Shown here: positions 26,325 to 34,949 of the stretch, piece by piece | Numbering within the stretch: position 1 is the first letter of the stretch | How the letters are laid out: the number at the start of each line of letters is the position of its first letter | Assembly (NCBI RefSeq): GCF_009363095.1 | Contig: NZ_CP045295.1 | Span: 558,001-622,000 of the forward strand | DNA length: 64,000 nt | From: Paenibacillus cellulositrophicus | Lineage (GTDB): Bacteria; Bacillota; Bacilli; Paenibacillales; Paenibacillaceae | Direction: 5' to 3' | Program-made: the position numbers and the translations under genes | The notes under the pieces: generated by a model | Told to the model about the DNA's origin: nothing | Seen by the model: only the letters and a program-made list of their open reading frames with translations | Database searches by the model: none

Positions 26325-26345
26325 AAGCCGCGATTTACGCGGCTT
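26325..26345 (-). terminator. Hairpin downstream of the UvrA-like gene (repeated sequence)
   Basis: Arms AAGCCGCG and CGCGGCTT enclose loop ATTTA. The same stem and loop occurs at 31273-31291. Here the T tract is poor (TTATATC), so termination would be weak. Confidence 0.55.
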
Positions 26346-26408
26346 CATCAGAAGATAAGATTGGTTTTTTTACGATTACGTTTACGTTTACGTTTGTATA
26401 TTGGATGG

Positions 26409-28664
26409 TTACCTCAAGTATTTTCCCGTGATCGACTGCTCCGCATGGATAATCTCTTGCGGTGTGCCTTCGAACACCACCTGTCCGCCCTTGCTGCCAC
26501 CGTCTGGACCCATATCGATGATCCAATCCGCTTGGCTGATCACTTCCAGGTTATGCTCTATGACGATCACCGTGTTTCCGGCATCCACCAGGCGGTTCAT
26601 GATCTCCAGCAGGTGACCAATATCCGACATATGCAGGCCGGTCGTCGGCTCGTCCATCACATAGATGCTGCCTTTCTTGTGCAGCTCACTAGCCAGCTTG
26701 ATACGCTGGCATTCCCCGCCAGAGAGCGTGCTGAGCGGCTGGCCGAGGGTGATGTAGTTCAGTCCCACATCGCTCATGGCTTGGAGCTTGCGGACGACCT
26801 CTTTGATCTGGAAAAATTCCAAAGCCTGCTCGACCGTCATCTCGAGCACTTCGGCTATCGATTTGCCATTCAGCTTATATTCGAGCACTTCTTCCTTAAA
26901 CCGTTTCCCTCCGCAGACTTCGCATGGCAGCTTCACGCTTTCAAAGAACGATAGATCCAAGTACACTACGCCCAGCCCTTGGCAATTCTCGCAGGCCCCC
27001 TTGGAGTTAAAGCTGAATAAGCTTGGACTCACCTTGTTCGCGGAAGCAAACGCCTTGCGCACATCATCCAATATGCCCGTGTATGTCGCAGGGTTCGAGC
27101 GTGTCGACACGCCGATCGCCGATTGGTCGATGACGATGGCGTCCGGATGCTGACTGAGGAATACGTCGTTAATGAGGGTACTTTTCCCAGAGCCGGCGAC
27201 GCCGGTTATAACGTTCAGAACCCCGGTTGGTATATCGACATTCACGTTCTGCAAGTTATGCAGATTGGCATTCCGGATGGGCAGCTTGCCGGATGGCTGC
27301 CTGCAATTTTGCTTCAATTCGATCTGGCGCTTCATATAGTTACCCGTCAATGTGCCGGATTCCAGCAGACCGGCGTAGCTTCCTTCATAGACGATGGTTC
27401 CTCCGCGGCTGCCGGCATGGGGTCCGACGTCGACGATATGATCCGCTACTTTGATGACGTCAGGATCATGCTCCACGACCAGCACGGTGTTGCCTTTGTC
27501 GCGCAGCTTCTGAAGCAGTTCATTTAACCGGTGCACATCGCGAGGATGGAGACCGACACTGGGTTCATCGAAAATATAAGTGACATCCACCAGGCTCCCG
27601 CTCAAGTGCTTCACCATTTTGACGCGCTGCGACTCTCCGCCGGATAAGGTATCTGTCTCACGGTCCAGCGTCAAGTAATCAAGGCCGATATCCACCAGAT
27701 GCTGCAGCCGTTCCGTCAGCGACTTGACCATCGGCGCTGCCGCGGCATCGTCAATCTCCCGAATCACGCGAATGAGATGCCCGACTTCCATGGAAGACAG
27801 CTCCGCAATGTTGTGTCCATTAATTTTGCAGCCCAGCGCCGCTTGACTAAGCCTTGCGCCGTGACAGCTGGAGCAGGGCCCCTCGGTCATGAACGGAGCA
27901 ACGGTCTGCTGTGTGCGTTCGGACTTCGTTTTCACGTCCTGTTTGATATATTTGTTGGTGAACTTCTCTATGACGCCTTCGACGGTAATATTAGTTGCCT
28001 TACCTGCGAAATCCATCTTTACTTTCCTTGCCTTGCCATACAGCAGCTGCTCCAAGTCTTCATCCGAATAGTCGCTGAGCTTCTTATCCGGATCAAAGGA
28101 ACCCGACTGGATGAGCATGTTCCATTCCCATCCGTCCACCGTATATCCCGGCAGCATAATGGCCCCTTCCCGGAGCGACTTGGACATATCCACCGCTTTG
28201 CTCATGTCGACGCCGAGGCTGCGGCCAATTCCGTTACATTCGGGACACATGCCTTGCGGATCGTTAAACGAGAACATGTTCGCCCCTCCAACATAAGGCT
28301 GACCCACTCTGGAGAAAAGCAGCCGGAGTATGGGAGAAATATCGGTAATGGTTCCCATTGTGGAGTGGGACCCTCCGCCCAGCCGCTTCTGATCGACTAT
28401 GACAGCCATGCTCAGGTTTTCGATCGCATCCGCATCCGGCTGCGGATATTTGGGCAGGAACGTCCGTACAAACATGCTGAAATTCTCATTCAACAATCGT
28501 GTAGATTCTGCGGCAATCGTATCGAAAACGATCGATGACTTGCCTGATCCAGATACCCCGGTGAAGATCGAAATTTTCCGTTTGGGTATTTGCAGGGAAA
28601 CGTTTTTGAGATTGTTTTCCCTCGCAGCCGAGATGACGATATATTCCTGATTCGATTCGCTCAT
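26409..28664 (-). CDS. Short UvrA-like ABC ATPase
   Basis: The 751-residue protein is a UvrA homologue with two ABC ATPase units: Walker A motifs GVSGSGKSS (about residue 36) and GVAGSGKST (about 480), signatures LSGGESQRVKM and LSGGECQRIKLA, and zinc-binding cysteine pairs CPECNGIG, CSSCHGARL, CENCQGLG and CEVCGGKRF. Canonical UvrA has about 940-950 residues; the UvrB-binding insert after the first Walker A is missing. Such short forms are linked to drug resistance or self-protection, acting without UvrB. I chose ATG at 28664 (GGAAGGAT upstream). The gene follows the stalk-domain protein gene by 122 bases. Confidence 0.88.
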   Translation of the reverse strand: MSESNQEYIVISAARENNLKNVSLQIPKRKISIFTGVSGSGKSSIVFDTIAAESTRLLNENFSMFVRTFLPKYPQPDADAIENLSMAVIVDQKRLGGGSHSTMGTITDISPILRLLFSRVGQPYVGGANMFSFNDPQGMCPECNGIGRSLGVDMSKAVDMSKSLREGAIMLPGYTVDGWEWNMLIQSGSFDPDKKLSDYSDEDLEQLLYGKARKVKMDFAGKATNITVEGVIEKFTNKYIKQDVKTKSERTQQTVAPFMTEGPCSSCHGARLSQAALGCKINGHNIAELSSMEVGHLIRVIREIDDAAAAPMVKSLTERLQHLVDIGLDYLTLDRETDTLSGGESQRVKMVKHLSGSLVDVTYIFDEPSVGLHPRDVHRLNELLQKLRDKGNTVLVVEHDPDVIKVADHIVDVGPHAGSRGGTIVYEGSYAGLLESGTLTGNYMKRQIELKQNCRQPSGKLPIRNANLHNLQNVNVDIPTGVLNVITGVAGSGKSTLINDVFLSQHPDAIVIDQSAIGVSTRSNPATYTGILDDVRKAFASANKVSPSLFSFNSKGACENCQGLGVVYLDLSFFESVKLPCEVCGGKRFKEEVLEYKLNGKSIAEVLEMTVEQALEFFQIKEVVRKLQAMSDVGLNYITLGQPLSTLSGGECQRIKLASELHKKGSIYVMDEPTTGLHMSDIGHLLEIMNRLVDAGNTVIVIEHNLEVISQADWIIDMGPDGGSKGGQVVFEGTPQEIIHAEQSITGKYLR

Positions 28665-28786
28665 GGCTAACATCCTTCCGTTCGTGATCATTTCTATTAT
28701 TCCATTCGTATTGTACCATTCATTGCCCGAAGAAAGTCTATGAATCGTGCAAAAGGATGCCGCGTCCCTTGGTATATGTCGGCTCA

Positions 28787-29971
28787 CTATTCCACATCGA
28801 CCACGAACTCAGCCCATTGTGTCATCATTTGCCTGGATTCTACGGAAGAAATATACGCAGGGCTGAGGACTCTGATCAGGTAGCTGCCCTTCTCGCTTAA
28901 AGTAAACGAGCCTGCGAATGCTTGGTCCTTAATGGGCAGCTCAATGCTTTTCACCTTTTCATATTGCAGATACGCTTCCTCGCTTGATTGTTGATACTGT
29001 TCGACCCTCACGGTCAGCTTATCATACAGGTCGTTATGCTGCAGGATATCTCCCGACACATCTATCTTTTGATTCGGTTTTGCTAGAATATAGCCTCGAG
29101 CCGGACTGGTGAAGGCAATGTTTTCTTTCCCTTCTCCTACGATCGCGACTGGCAGCGAGGCAAGATTTTTTACATTCCTCCTCACTGTAACTACCTTGCT
29201 GCCTGCCGAATTTGCTGTGAGCATCACGGGGTTGGGACCAGGGCGCAAGTTTACTGTAAACTGAATACGGTTATACAACCGTCCATCCATGGATATATCC
29301 TTTTGCGTGAGCTTGCCTGTGCCTCCGAGCCAACCCGCTTCGCCGATAGAGAACATATACTGCGGAGTGTACATATCCTTCTGATACAGCATGGTAAATG
29401 TGGTGCTGGCTTCATCCGTCTCCCATTCCGGATTTAGCACCTCTATAACTTTATCGCTCCAGTTCCATCTCACTGTGTCATTCACGGTTGAGACCACCAA
29501 TCCAAGCCAGGATAACGCCCGAATCGGTACATAAGCTTTTCCCGAAGATAGAAACGGTGCCGGAATTTTTTCACCGATCGGCTTTCCGTCCGGACGGTAT
29601 ACGTCCTCCGAGCCGATTCGGAAGGTTAGCTGGCTAAATGTAGACAGCAGCTCAGGATGGACTACGACTTGTACCTCCCTTTTATCGGCATTCCAGGTCA
29701 CGTTGGCCGCCGCACCAGATTGCCGGAGGGTACGGAGTGGCACATATACACGTCCTCCTTTTAGGATTGGCTTTTCTGCAGATATAACCTTCCCATCAAG
29801 CGTTGCCTTTCTCCCTTGAAGATCAAATTTCATTTCGTGCTTGACTCTGTACATTTTCGCTACATCGCCCTTCGGCTCCGCTGCAATTGTGGGTGCGGAA
29901 TCTGCAAGGGCACTTGCTCCGATACTCCAAGCTGCGACTCCTGTTATGATCAGGCACAACCATTTCTTCAT
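28787..29971 (-). CDS. Secreted protein with copper amine oxidase N-terminal (stalk) domains
   Basis: The 394-residue product has a signal peptide (WLCLIITGVAAWSIGASALA). It then carries two copies of the Cu_amine_oxidN1 stalk motif: LKGGRVYVPLRTLRQSGAAANVTWN and LSSGKAYVPIRALSWLGLVVSTVNDTVRWN. The rest (about residues 190-394) is beta-rich and unassigned. These domains are cell-surface adhesion or wall-binding modules in Bacillales and carry no oxidase activity. GGTAGGAC precedes the ATG. It reads toward the UvrA-like gene with no terminator in between. Confidence 0.85.
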   Translation of the reverse strand: MKKWLCLIITGVAAWSIGASALADSAPTIAAEPKGDVAKMYRVKHEMKFDLQGRKATLDGKVISAEKPILKGGRVYVPLRTLRQSGAAANVTWNADKREVQVVVHPELLSTFSQLTFRIGSEDVYRPDGKPIGEKIPAPFLSSGKAYVPIRALSWLGLVVSTVNDTVRWNWSDKVIEVLNPEWETDEASTTFTMLYQKDMYTPQYMFSIGEAGWLGGTGKLTQKDISMDGRLYNRIQFTVNLRPGPNPVMLTANSAGSKVVTVRRNVKNLASLPVAIVGEGKENIAFTSPARGYILAKPNQKIDVSGDILQHNDLYDKLTVRVEQYQQSSEEAYLQYEKVKSIELPIKDQAFAGSFTLSEKGSYLIRVLSPAYISSVESRQMMTQWAEFVVDVE

Positions 29972-30071
29972 GTCCTACCATCCCTTCATCAGAAAAATAT
30001 AATCTTATACTTATTTAACGGGATCGAACAGCAACTAGTTGGATGTCTGCCGAAATCCGCTGATCCACACA

Positions 30072-30102
30072 AAAAGACAGCTCAGCAAGTGAGCTGCCTT
30101 TT
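30072..30102 (-). terminator. Terminator of the aldo/keto reductase gene
   Basis: CAGCTCA and TGAGCTG form the core stem with flanking AAAA/TTTT pairs. On the minus strand CTTTTT follows. It lies 8 bases past the stop codon. Confidence 0.75.
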
Positions 30103-30109
30103 CGTTTTT

Positions 30110-31090
30110 TTACTGCGCTCCAACGACCGGATGTGGCACATACGGTTCTTCCAGAAATGCAATCTCTTCCGGAGTTAATTTTACGGATAGTGCTCCTACA
30201 GCATCTTCAACTTGGCCGATTTTTGTCGCCCCTATGATTGGAGCAGCTACCGATTCCTTTTGCAGCAGCCAGGCTAGCGCGATATGGATACGGGGTACAC
30301 CGCGTTTCTCTGCAATCGAGGCCACTCGCTCAACGACCAGCCGGTCTACATCCGCCGTCGCATCGTACTTGGATTTTTGAATTTGATCGGTCTCCGATCT
30401 GTGCGTCGTTTCCGACCAATCGCGGATCAGCCTTCCCGATGCTAAAGGACTGTAAGGGGTCACCGCTATTTTTTGATCCTTGCACAGCGGCATCATCTCC
30501 CTTTCCTCTTCGCGATAAATGAGATTCAGGTGATTTTGCATGGAGACAAAGCGCGTCCAGCCATGCTTCTCTGCCGTATACAGCGCTTTTTGAAACTGCC
30601 ACGCGTACATGGCGGAAGCACCGATATATATTGCCTTTCCGGCCTTCACTACATCATGCAGGGCTTCCATCGTTTCTTCAATCGGCGTGTTGTAATCCCA
30701 GCGGTGGATAATGTAGAGATCTACATAGTCGGTGCCTAGTCTTTTCAGGCTTTTATCAATTTCGCTCATAATCGCCTTCCGGGAGAGCCCCCCACCGTTG
30801 GGGCCTGGATGCATGCGCCCCCAGACCTTGGTGGCGAGGACAATCTCGTCCCGATTCGCATAATCCCTTAATGCGCGTCCGGTGATCTCTTCGCTGGTTC
30901 CCCCGGAATAGACATTCGCTGTATCAAAAAAGTTGATCCCTAGCTCGAGCGCCTTTTTAATGATCAGGCGGCTTTGCTCCTCATCAAGCACCCATTGATG
31001 CCCTCCCGGCTGCACTTCGCCGAAGCTCATACAACCAAGGCATATCCGCGAGACATCCATCCCCGTATTACCGAGCTTCATGTAATCCAT
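30110..31090 (-). CDS. Aldo/keto reductase
   Basis: This 326-residue TIM-barrel NADPH-dependent carbonyl reductase has the catalytic tetrad Asp56, Tyr61, Lys88 and His129 (FFDTANVYSGG, LATKVWG, YIIHRWD). The cofactor-binding end has PIIGATKIGQVEDAV. It resembles the YhdN/IolS group. GGAGG precedes the ATG. A promoter lies at 31142-31169 with a near-consensus cre site just downstream, which suggests carbon catabolite control. Confidence 0.92.
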   Translation of the reverse strand: MDYMKLGNTGMDVSRICLGCMSFGEVQPGGHQWVLDEEQSRLIIKKALELGINFFDTANVYSGGTSEEITGRALRDYANRDEIVLATKVWGRMHPGPNGGGLSRKAIMSEIDKSLKRLGTDYVDLYIIHRWDYNTPIEETMEALHDVVKAGKAIYIGASAMYAWQFQKALYTAEKHGWTRFVSMQNHLNLIYREEEREMMPLCKDQKIAVTPYSPLASGRLIRDWSETTHRSETDQIQKSKYDATADVDRLVVERVASIAEKRGVPRIHIALAWLLQKESVAAPIIGATKIGQVEDAVGALSVKLTPEEIAFLEEPYVPHPVVGAQ

Positions 31091-31118
31091 AAATCAGGCC
31101 TCCGTTTCGGATTGTTAT

Positions 31119-31169
31119 GTAAGCGCTAATCGTCGACTTCCATTATAATTCCCATGAACGAACTTGCAA
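31119..31169 (-). promoter_or_regulatory. Promoter with cre-like site, aldo/keto reductase
   Basis: On the minus strand TTGCAA (31164-31169) and TATAAT (31142-31147) are 16 bases apart. On the plus strand TGTAAGCGCTAATC (31119-31132) matches the CcpA consensus TGWAANCGNTNWCA at 12 of 14 positions, with core AGCGCT. It lies in the transcribed leader, where CcpA would block elongation. Confidence 0.5.
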
Positions 31170-31272
31170 TTGTTAAATATACGGGATTTGTTTAATACTG
31201 GACGGATTTGTCGAGATTGTTCATTATTTTTTATGGTCTTTATGGGATTTAGGGATGTCATCACAAAAAAAC

Positions 31273-31291
31273 AAGCCGCGATTTACGCGGC
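31273..31291 (-). terminator. Terminator of the phosphosulfolactate synthase gene (repeated hairpin)
   Basis: AAGCCGCG, loop ATTTA, then CGCGGC repeats the 26325 hairpin exactly over 19 bases. On the minus strand GTTTTTTTG follows, giving a good terminator 12 bases past the stop codon. Confidence 0.8.
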
Positions 31292-31302
31292 CGCCGTAAT
31301 TG

Positions 31303-32169
31303 TTAAATCATATAACAAAATTCATCCGGCGTTTTCTCCTTGAGGCCGAATTCAAACGTGTCTTGGCGAAGTCCGCGCCGGAGTGTCTCGAGTGCCATGA
31401 CTTCGGTCGGAGCGATATTTCCCAGGTGAACATTGGATCCGAATTTGCGCAGGAGCATGGCCTGTTGGTTTTTAAGGGGCGCCTCCCAAATCAGTGTCCG
31501 GTGATCCGGAACGAATTTGAGGATGTCGTCCACCACATCTTCCCTGCATTCCCCGTGTTTATCGAAAATGCCGACACTGACCCCCGACTCGCGGGCTTCG
31601 ACCGTAACATATTCGGCGCCTGCAGCCAGATCCAATTCCACGGTATCTGCAAGAATAGCGGCATCAATCAAGGAACCGGACAACTTCTTTCCAAATTCGG
31701 AAAAGACCCGAAGTCCGCGCTTCTTTCCTTCCTGGATCAGCTCCGTGCGTTTTTGGCGGGACAGTTCGATCGTACCGTCGGATACTTCGAGTGCATTAAA
31801 ACCAAGATCGCACACCGTATCAAAGAATGCAGGCACGATATCCTGCTGAACGGCAATTTCCAGCAAAGTGCCGCCTGTCATTACGGATATGCCGTGCTGT
31901 TTGGCAAGGTCGATTTTATACAGAAGCATATCCGTCCTATACAGCGGGGCCGTCCCAAATCCAAATTTGATGCAGTCGATGTAAGGTGAGGCGGTTTCGA
32001 TCACATCTGCGAACGTATTTCTGCCGAGGCCTTTATCGATGACCATCGTCAATCCCCGGTCCGGATCCCGAGAGACGGCTGCGTCTTTCTTTTCCTTGTC
32101 GGAATCGAAGCGGGTCCCGCTCGGGTCACTTAACTCCCTGGGCCACACTGCACGCATGGAGTTGTTCAT
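31303..32169 (-). CDS. comA: Phosphosulfolactate synthase (ComA/YitD family)
   Basis: This 288-residue TIM-barrel protein joins phosphoenolpyruvate and sulfite to form (2R)-phospho-3-sulfolactate. The symbol is the coenzyme-M ComA, not the competence regulator; the Bacillus relative is YitD. Family stretches seen are GLTMVIDKGLG, IKFGFGTAPLY, VMTGGTLLEIAV, FNALEVSDGTIEL, VTVEARESGVSVGIF and HLGNIAPTEVMALE. In Bacillus the pathway makes sulfolactate in spores together with the phosphatase ComB/YitC, which is not adjacent here. GAGGGAG precedes the ATG. It stands alone between terminators. Confidence 0.9.
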   Translation of the reverse strand: MNNSMRAVWPRELSDPSGTRFDSDKEKKDAAVSRDPDRGLTMVIDKGLGRNTFADVIETASPYIDCIKFGFGTAPLYRTDMLLYKIDLAKQHGISVMTGGTLLEIAVQQDIVPAFFDTVCDLGFNALEVSDGTIELSRQKRTELIQEGKKRGLRVFSEFGKKLSGSLIDAAILADTVELDLAAGAEYVTVEARESGVSVGIFDKHGECREDVVDDILKFVPDHRTLIWEAPLKNQQAMLLRKFGSNVHLGNIAPTEVMALETLRRGLRQDTFEFGLKEKTPDEFCYMI

Positions 32170-32320
32170 GTTGGATCTCCCTCAATTCTTTTTGGTTTGT
32201 CGTTTGAATCCCATGACATGCATATCATATGCGGGAGACGCATGACACGTGCCCAGGTCCGAGTGATCTATTCCATGACGAATGCTTCGGAGAATCAGGC
32301 GGTTGGCTCCTCAACAAAAA

Positions 32321-32338
32321 AAGAGGGCTTCCCCTCTT
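32321..32338 (-). terminator. Terminator overlapping the stop of the SUMF1 lipoprotein gene
   Basis: AAGAGGG (32321-32327) and CCCTCTT (32332-32338) pair, and on the minus strand TTTTTTT follows. The stem touches the TAA stop codon. Confidence 0.75.
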
Positions 32339-33180
32339 TATTTCCCGCGGACGACACGAAATCCCTGATCGGGGCCGAATCCGTTGGGATCGAATTTGCC
32401 TCGAAATGAAACCTCAGTGTTGCTGATATCCCCGATCCAGCCGCCCCCCTTCACAACCCGGAAGGAACCGCCTTGACGAACCGTGCCGTCGCCATACCAG
32501 TCCCAGCACCATTCCCTTACATTGCCGGACATATCGTAAAGACCCAGCTCGTTGGATTTCCGGGTGCCGACCGGTTTCGTCCGGTTGTGGTTGCTCTCGA
32601 TGACCGGCCAGTTCCAATTTTCTGATAAATATTTATCCCCGGCGTTTCTCCAATACCATGCGACATCCTCGGCTTTATTGCTTCCGCTGTATTTGAAACC
32701 TTTGCCCTCCAGACCTCCGCTTGCGGCATATTCCCACTCTGCTTCTGTAGGCAGCCGGTAACCGTTCGCTTCCTGATTGACCGTTACGGTCCATTTTATT
32801 TGATCGTTTTCGTTTATGTTGTTCGGATCTTTATGATCCTTGTCTATGTTGTAAAACGGTTTTAAGCCCTCTTGGATACTTCTTTTGTTGCAATACTCCA
32901 TGGCGTCATACCAGCTTACCATCTCTACCGGCAGCTGATCGCCTTTGAATGCTGAGGGGTTGCTGCCCATGACGTTGGCCCACTCCGCTTGTGTAACCTC
33001 GTATTTGCCGATATAAAAGTCTGAAAGGGTCATGCTTGTTTCAATATTGTTGGAGCCATTGCTCTTAAAAGTCCCGCCTTTAACGTACACCATATCTTCC
33101 TGCTTGCCCGTTTCTTCTTGTGAACAAGCGCTGGCCAAAAACATAGCTGCTAGTAAAATACAAACCCATAGCTTTCTCAT
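32338..33180 (-). CDS. Lipoprotein with SUMF1 (formylglycine-generating-enzyme-like) domain
   Basis: The 280-residue product has a lipobox LASAC with Cys19 as the lipid site, followed by a SUMF1 domain. Typical stretches are YVKGGTFKSNG, YIGKYEVTQAEWANVMGSNPSAFKG, LPVEMVSWYDAMEYCNKRS, YRLPTEAEWEYAASGG, GLYDMSGNVREWCWDWYG and a terminal GFRVVRGK. The active-site cysteine pair of true sulfatase-activating enzymes is not seen in the stretch following RVVKGGGW. It is therefore probably a surface binding or accessory protein. GGAG precedes the ATG. A single-gene unit. Confidence 0.88.
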   Translation of the reverse strand: MRKLWVCILLAAMFLASACSQEETGKQEDMVYVKGGTFKSNGSNNIETSMTLSDFYIGKYEVTQAEWANVMGSNPSAFKGDQLPVEMVSWYDAMEYCNKRSIQEGLKPFYNIDKDHKDPNNINENDQIKWTVTVNQEANGYRLPTEAEWEYAASGGLEGKGFKYSGSNKAEDVAWYWRNAGDKYLSENWNWPVIESNHNRTKPVGTRKSNELGLYDMSGNVREWCWDWYGDGTVRQGGSFRVVKGGGWIGDISNTEVSFRGKFDPNGFGPDQGFRVVRGK

Positions 33181-33338
33181 AGGGATTTCTCCTTTAGGAC
33201 GAATAGGAAAAAGATAGACCGCGGCGGACCGATGCCGGTATCCGTCAACGTCGAAGACCGTTCGTCTGATGGCAAACGGCCTTCAACATATCTGGATTGA
33301 TTAATGTGTATGACTTATGAAAAGCAGCTTCATGCTGA

Positions 33339-33977
33339 TTACCACACGGTTACGTTAGAGCTTCCGCTGCTCTGGTATCCCTCCGTTGCCAATACCTGAT
33401 AAGCCCAGCTGCTGCCTAAATTCATGCCTGCGTTCTTCCATGCGTTGACGTGATTGCTGAACGTGATGGAAGAATTGACCCCGGTCGCTCTTTTCGACTG
33501 CCGGACACTCCAGAACTGCTGGAAGGTTTGTGTGCCGTCAATGGATGGCGCGTTGTACCGCATGGTCGTATAAATATCATAGGTGCCCCCGTCACTCGTC
33601 ACTGTTCCTTTATAGGTTCCGGTAGGCCGGTAAGTTCCCCAGCTGTCCACGACGTAATATTCAATGAGGGAATTTCTCGTCCATCCATAGAGCGTCAAAT
33701 ATCCATTTCCGGACGGCGCCCAGACGCCAGCATTATAGTTAATCGTCCGGTTAGGCGATCCGGTATTCCAGCCCTTGCCGACAACAAAGTTCCCGGAATT
33801 TTGCCAGGTCACGCTGTAATTTCCGCCGGAACCGTTGACGGCATTCACCGTCCCCCCGCCATCGGTCCAATTTTGCCAATAGTCCGTCGTGGCTGCATTT
33901 GAGGTAGCTGCAAATAACCCAAGACTCATGGAAGCTGCAAGAACGACCGTTAACCATTTTTTACTCCGTTTCAACAT
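33339..33977 (-). CDS. xynA: Endo-1,4-beta-xylanase, GH11
   Basis: This 212-residue secreted enzyme cleaves beta-1,4 links in xylan. A signal peptide ends near TSNA (residue 28), leaving a mature GH11 jelly roll of about 184 residues, close by eye to B. subtilis XynA throughout ([39 protein letters not shown]). The nucleophile Glu lies in [12 protein letters not shown] and the acid/base Glu in [10 protein letters not shown]. No binding module follows. ATG at 33977 has AGGAGG 6 bases upstream. The promoter at about 34095 overlaps a consensus cre site, so glucose repression by CcpA is expected. Confidence 0.97.
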   Translation of the reverse strand: MLKRSKKWLTVVLAASMSLGLFAATSNAATTDYWQNWTDGGGTVNAVNGSGGNYSVTWQNSGNFVVGKGWNTGSPNRTINYNAGVWAPSGNGYLTLYGWTRNSLIEYYVVDSWGTYRPTGTYKGTVTSDGGTYDIYTTMRYNAPSIDGTQTFQQFWSVRQSKRATGVNSSITFSNHVNAWKNAGMNLGSSWAYQVLATEGYQSSGSSNVTVW

Positions 33978-34094
33978 AAACTGCCTCCTCATGTTTTTTT
34001 TGCACCTTACAACCGTCTGCCATTGGATTCTCTTGGCTCTGCTGTGCTCAACACGGCTAGTCCTTCTCTTATTCCTTTCCTCCTTTCTGTGAAA

Positions 34095-34117
34095 ATTATA
34101 AAATGACAGCGGTTACA
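34095..34117 (-). promoter_or_regulatory. xynA promoter -10 box and consensus CcpA cre site
   Basis: On the minus strand TGTAACCGCTGTCA (34104-34117) matches the cre consensus TGWAANCGNTNWCA at all 14 positions. It sits 3 bases upstream of a perfect TATAAT (34095-34100). The -35 box would lie within or beside the cre and is weak. The gene-free stretch 33978-34328 holds this promoter and one terminator. Confidence 0.75.
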
Positions 34118-34207
34118 TAACACTTCGCAAATTAAACATGATATATAGATTTTCTTACAATTTTTAGAAACCAACGGACCATCCGGGAAAAATGGGCACA
34201 AAAAAAC

Positions 34208-34247
34208 ACCCATGGACCGCGCTTTTTTAAGCATTTGGACCATGGGT
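34208..34247 (-). terminator. Terminator of the isochorismatase-family gene
   Basis: ACCCATGGACC (34208-34218) pairs with GGACCATGGGT (34237-34247) at 10 of 11 positions, with a smaller inner stem. On the minus strand GTTTTTTTG follows. It lies 80 bases past the stop codon. Confidence 0.65.
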
Positions 34248-34328
34248 ACGTGAATAGAGAATATTTTGGGTAACCCTTTGAATCTTAATTATACGGCGTG
34301 TCGACTAATTAAAGTCTATGTATGAAGC

Positions 34329-34877
34329 TTAGATCCGCTCGTTGAGACTGCTGGTTGGGATCACTTGTGCAAAAGTGCCGTCCAAGGATGCCATAAACGT
34401 ATTATGAACGGTTTGTGCAGGAATCACGGTACCATCCCAGAGTAAATCTCTGGTTGTGCACGCATCATCAAGTACGAGAACTTCATATCCCAGGCGGTTT
34501 GCGGTTCTTACGGTAGAATCAATACAAATGTGGCTCATCATGCCGCAAATGACTAACCGGGTTACATTCAGCGATTCAAGATGCTGCTGTAATTCCGTTT
34601 GGAAAAAGCTGTCCGGCGTATGCTTAATGATCACTTTTTCGCCAGGCTCGGGCAAGACGCCTTCATGCGGTTGAATCCCTTCCGTACCGGGAAGAAAAAA
34701 TGTGGCGTTGTCCTCGAGAAGAATACACTGAATATGAACGATCGGTAACTTCTTGTCCCGGAACAGAGTTAAAGCTTCCTGCGCATGGGTTAGTGCCTTG
34801 TCGGGACGGAATAACTCGTTTCGGCCCCCTTTAAAATAATCCTTCTGAATGTCTACCATTATGAATGCGGTATTCAT
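34329..34877 (-). CDS. Cysteine hydrolase, isochorismatase family
   Basis: This 182-residue cytoplasmic hydrolase has the catalytic triad of the family: Asp9 (MVDIQKDYF), a Lys in KVIIKHTPDSFF, and Cys in GMMSHICIDSTVR. Family members act on nicotinamide, isochorismate, N-carbamoyl or similar amide and ester substrates, so the substrate is open. AGGAG lies upstream of the ATG. It is 72 bases downstream of an HxlR gene in the same orientation, which probably regulates it. Confidence 0.88.
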   Translation of the reverse strand: MNTAFIMVDIQKDYFKGGRNELFRPDKALTHAQEALTLFRDKKLPIVHIQCILLEDNATFFLPGTEGIQPHEGVLPEPGEKVIIKHTPDSFFQTELQQHLESLNVTRLVICGMMSHICIDSTVRTANRLGYEVLVLDDACTTRDLLWDGTVIPAQTVHNTFMASLDGTFAQVIPTSSLNERI

Positions 34878-34949
34878 GGGTCATGGTCTCCTTTAATTTG
34901 TAAGAGTAGTTTCTTACCGCATTATAATATCGGTATCATGAATGGTGAA

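Noticed and set aside
26375..26396. Short tandem TTTACG repeats downstream of the UvrA-like gene
   Set aside because: Only about three units in non-coding sequence; too short to propose function or phase variation.
32338..33180. Sulfatase-modifying enzyme call for the SUMF1 protein
   Set aside because: The active-site cysteine pair is missing and no sulfatase gene is in the window.
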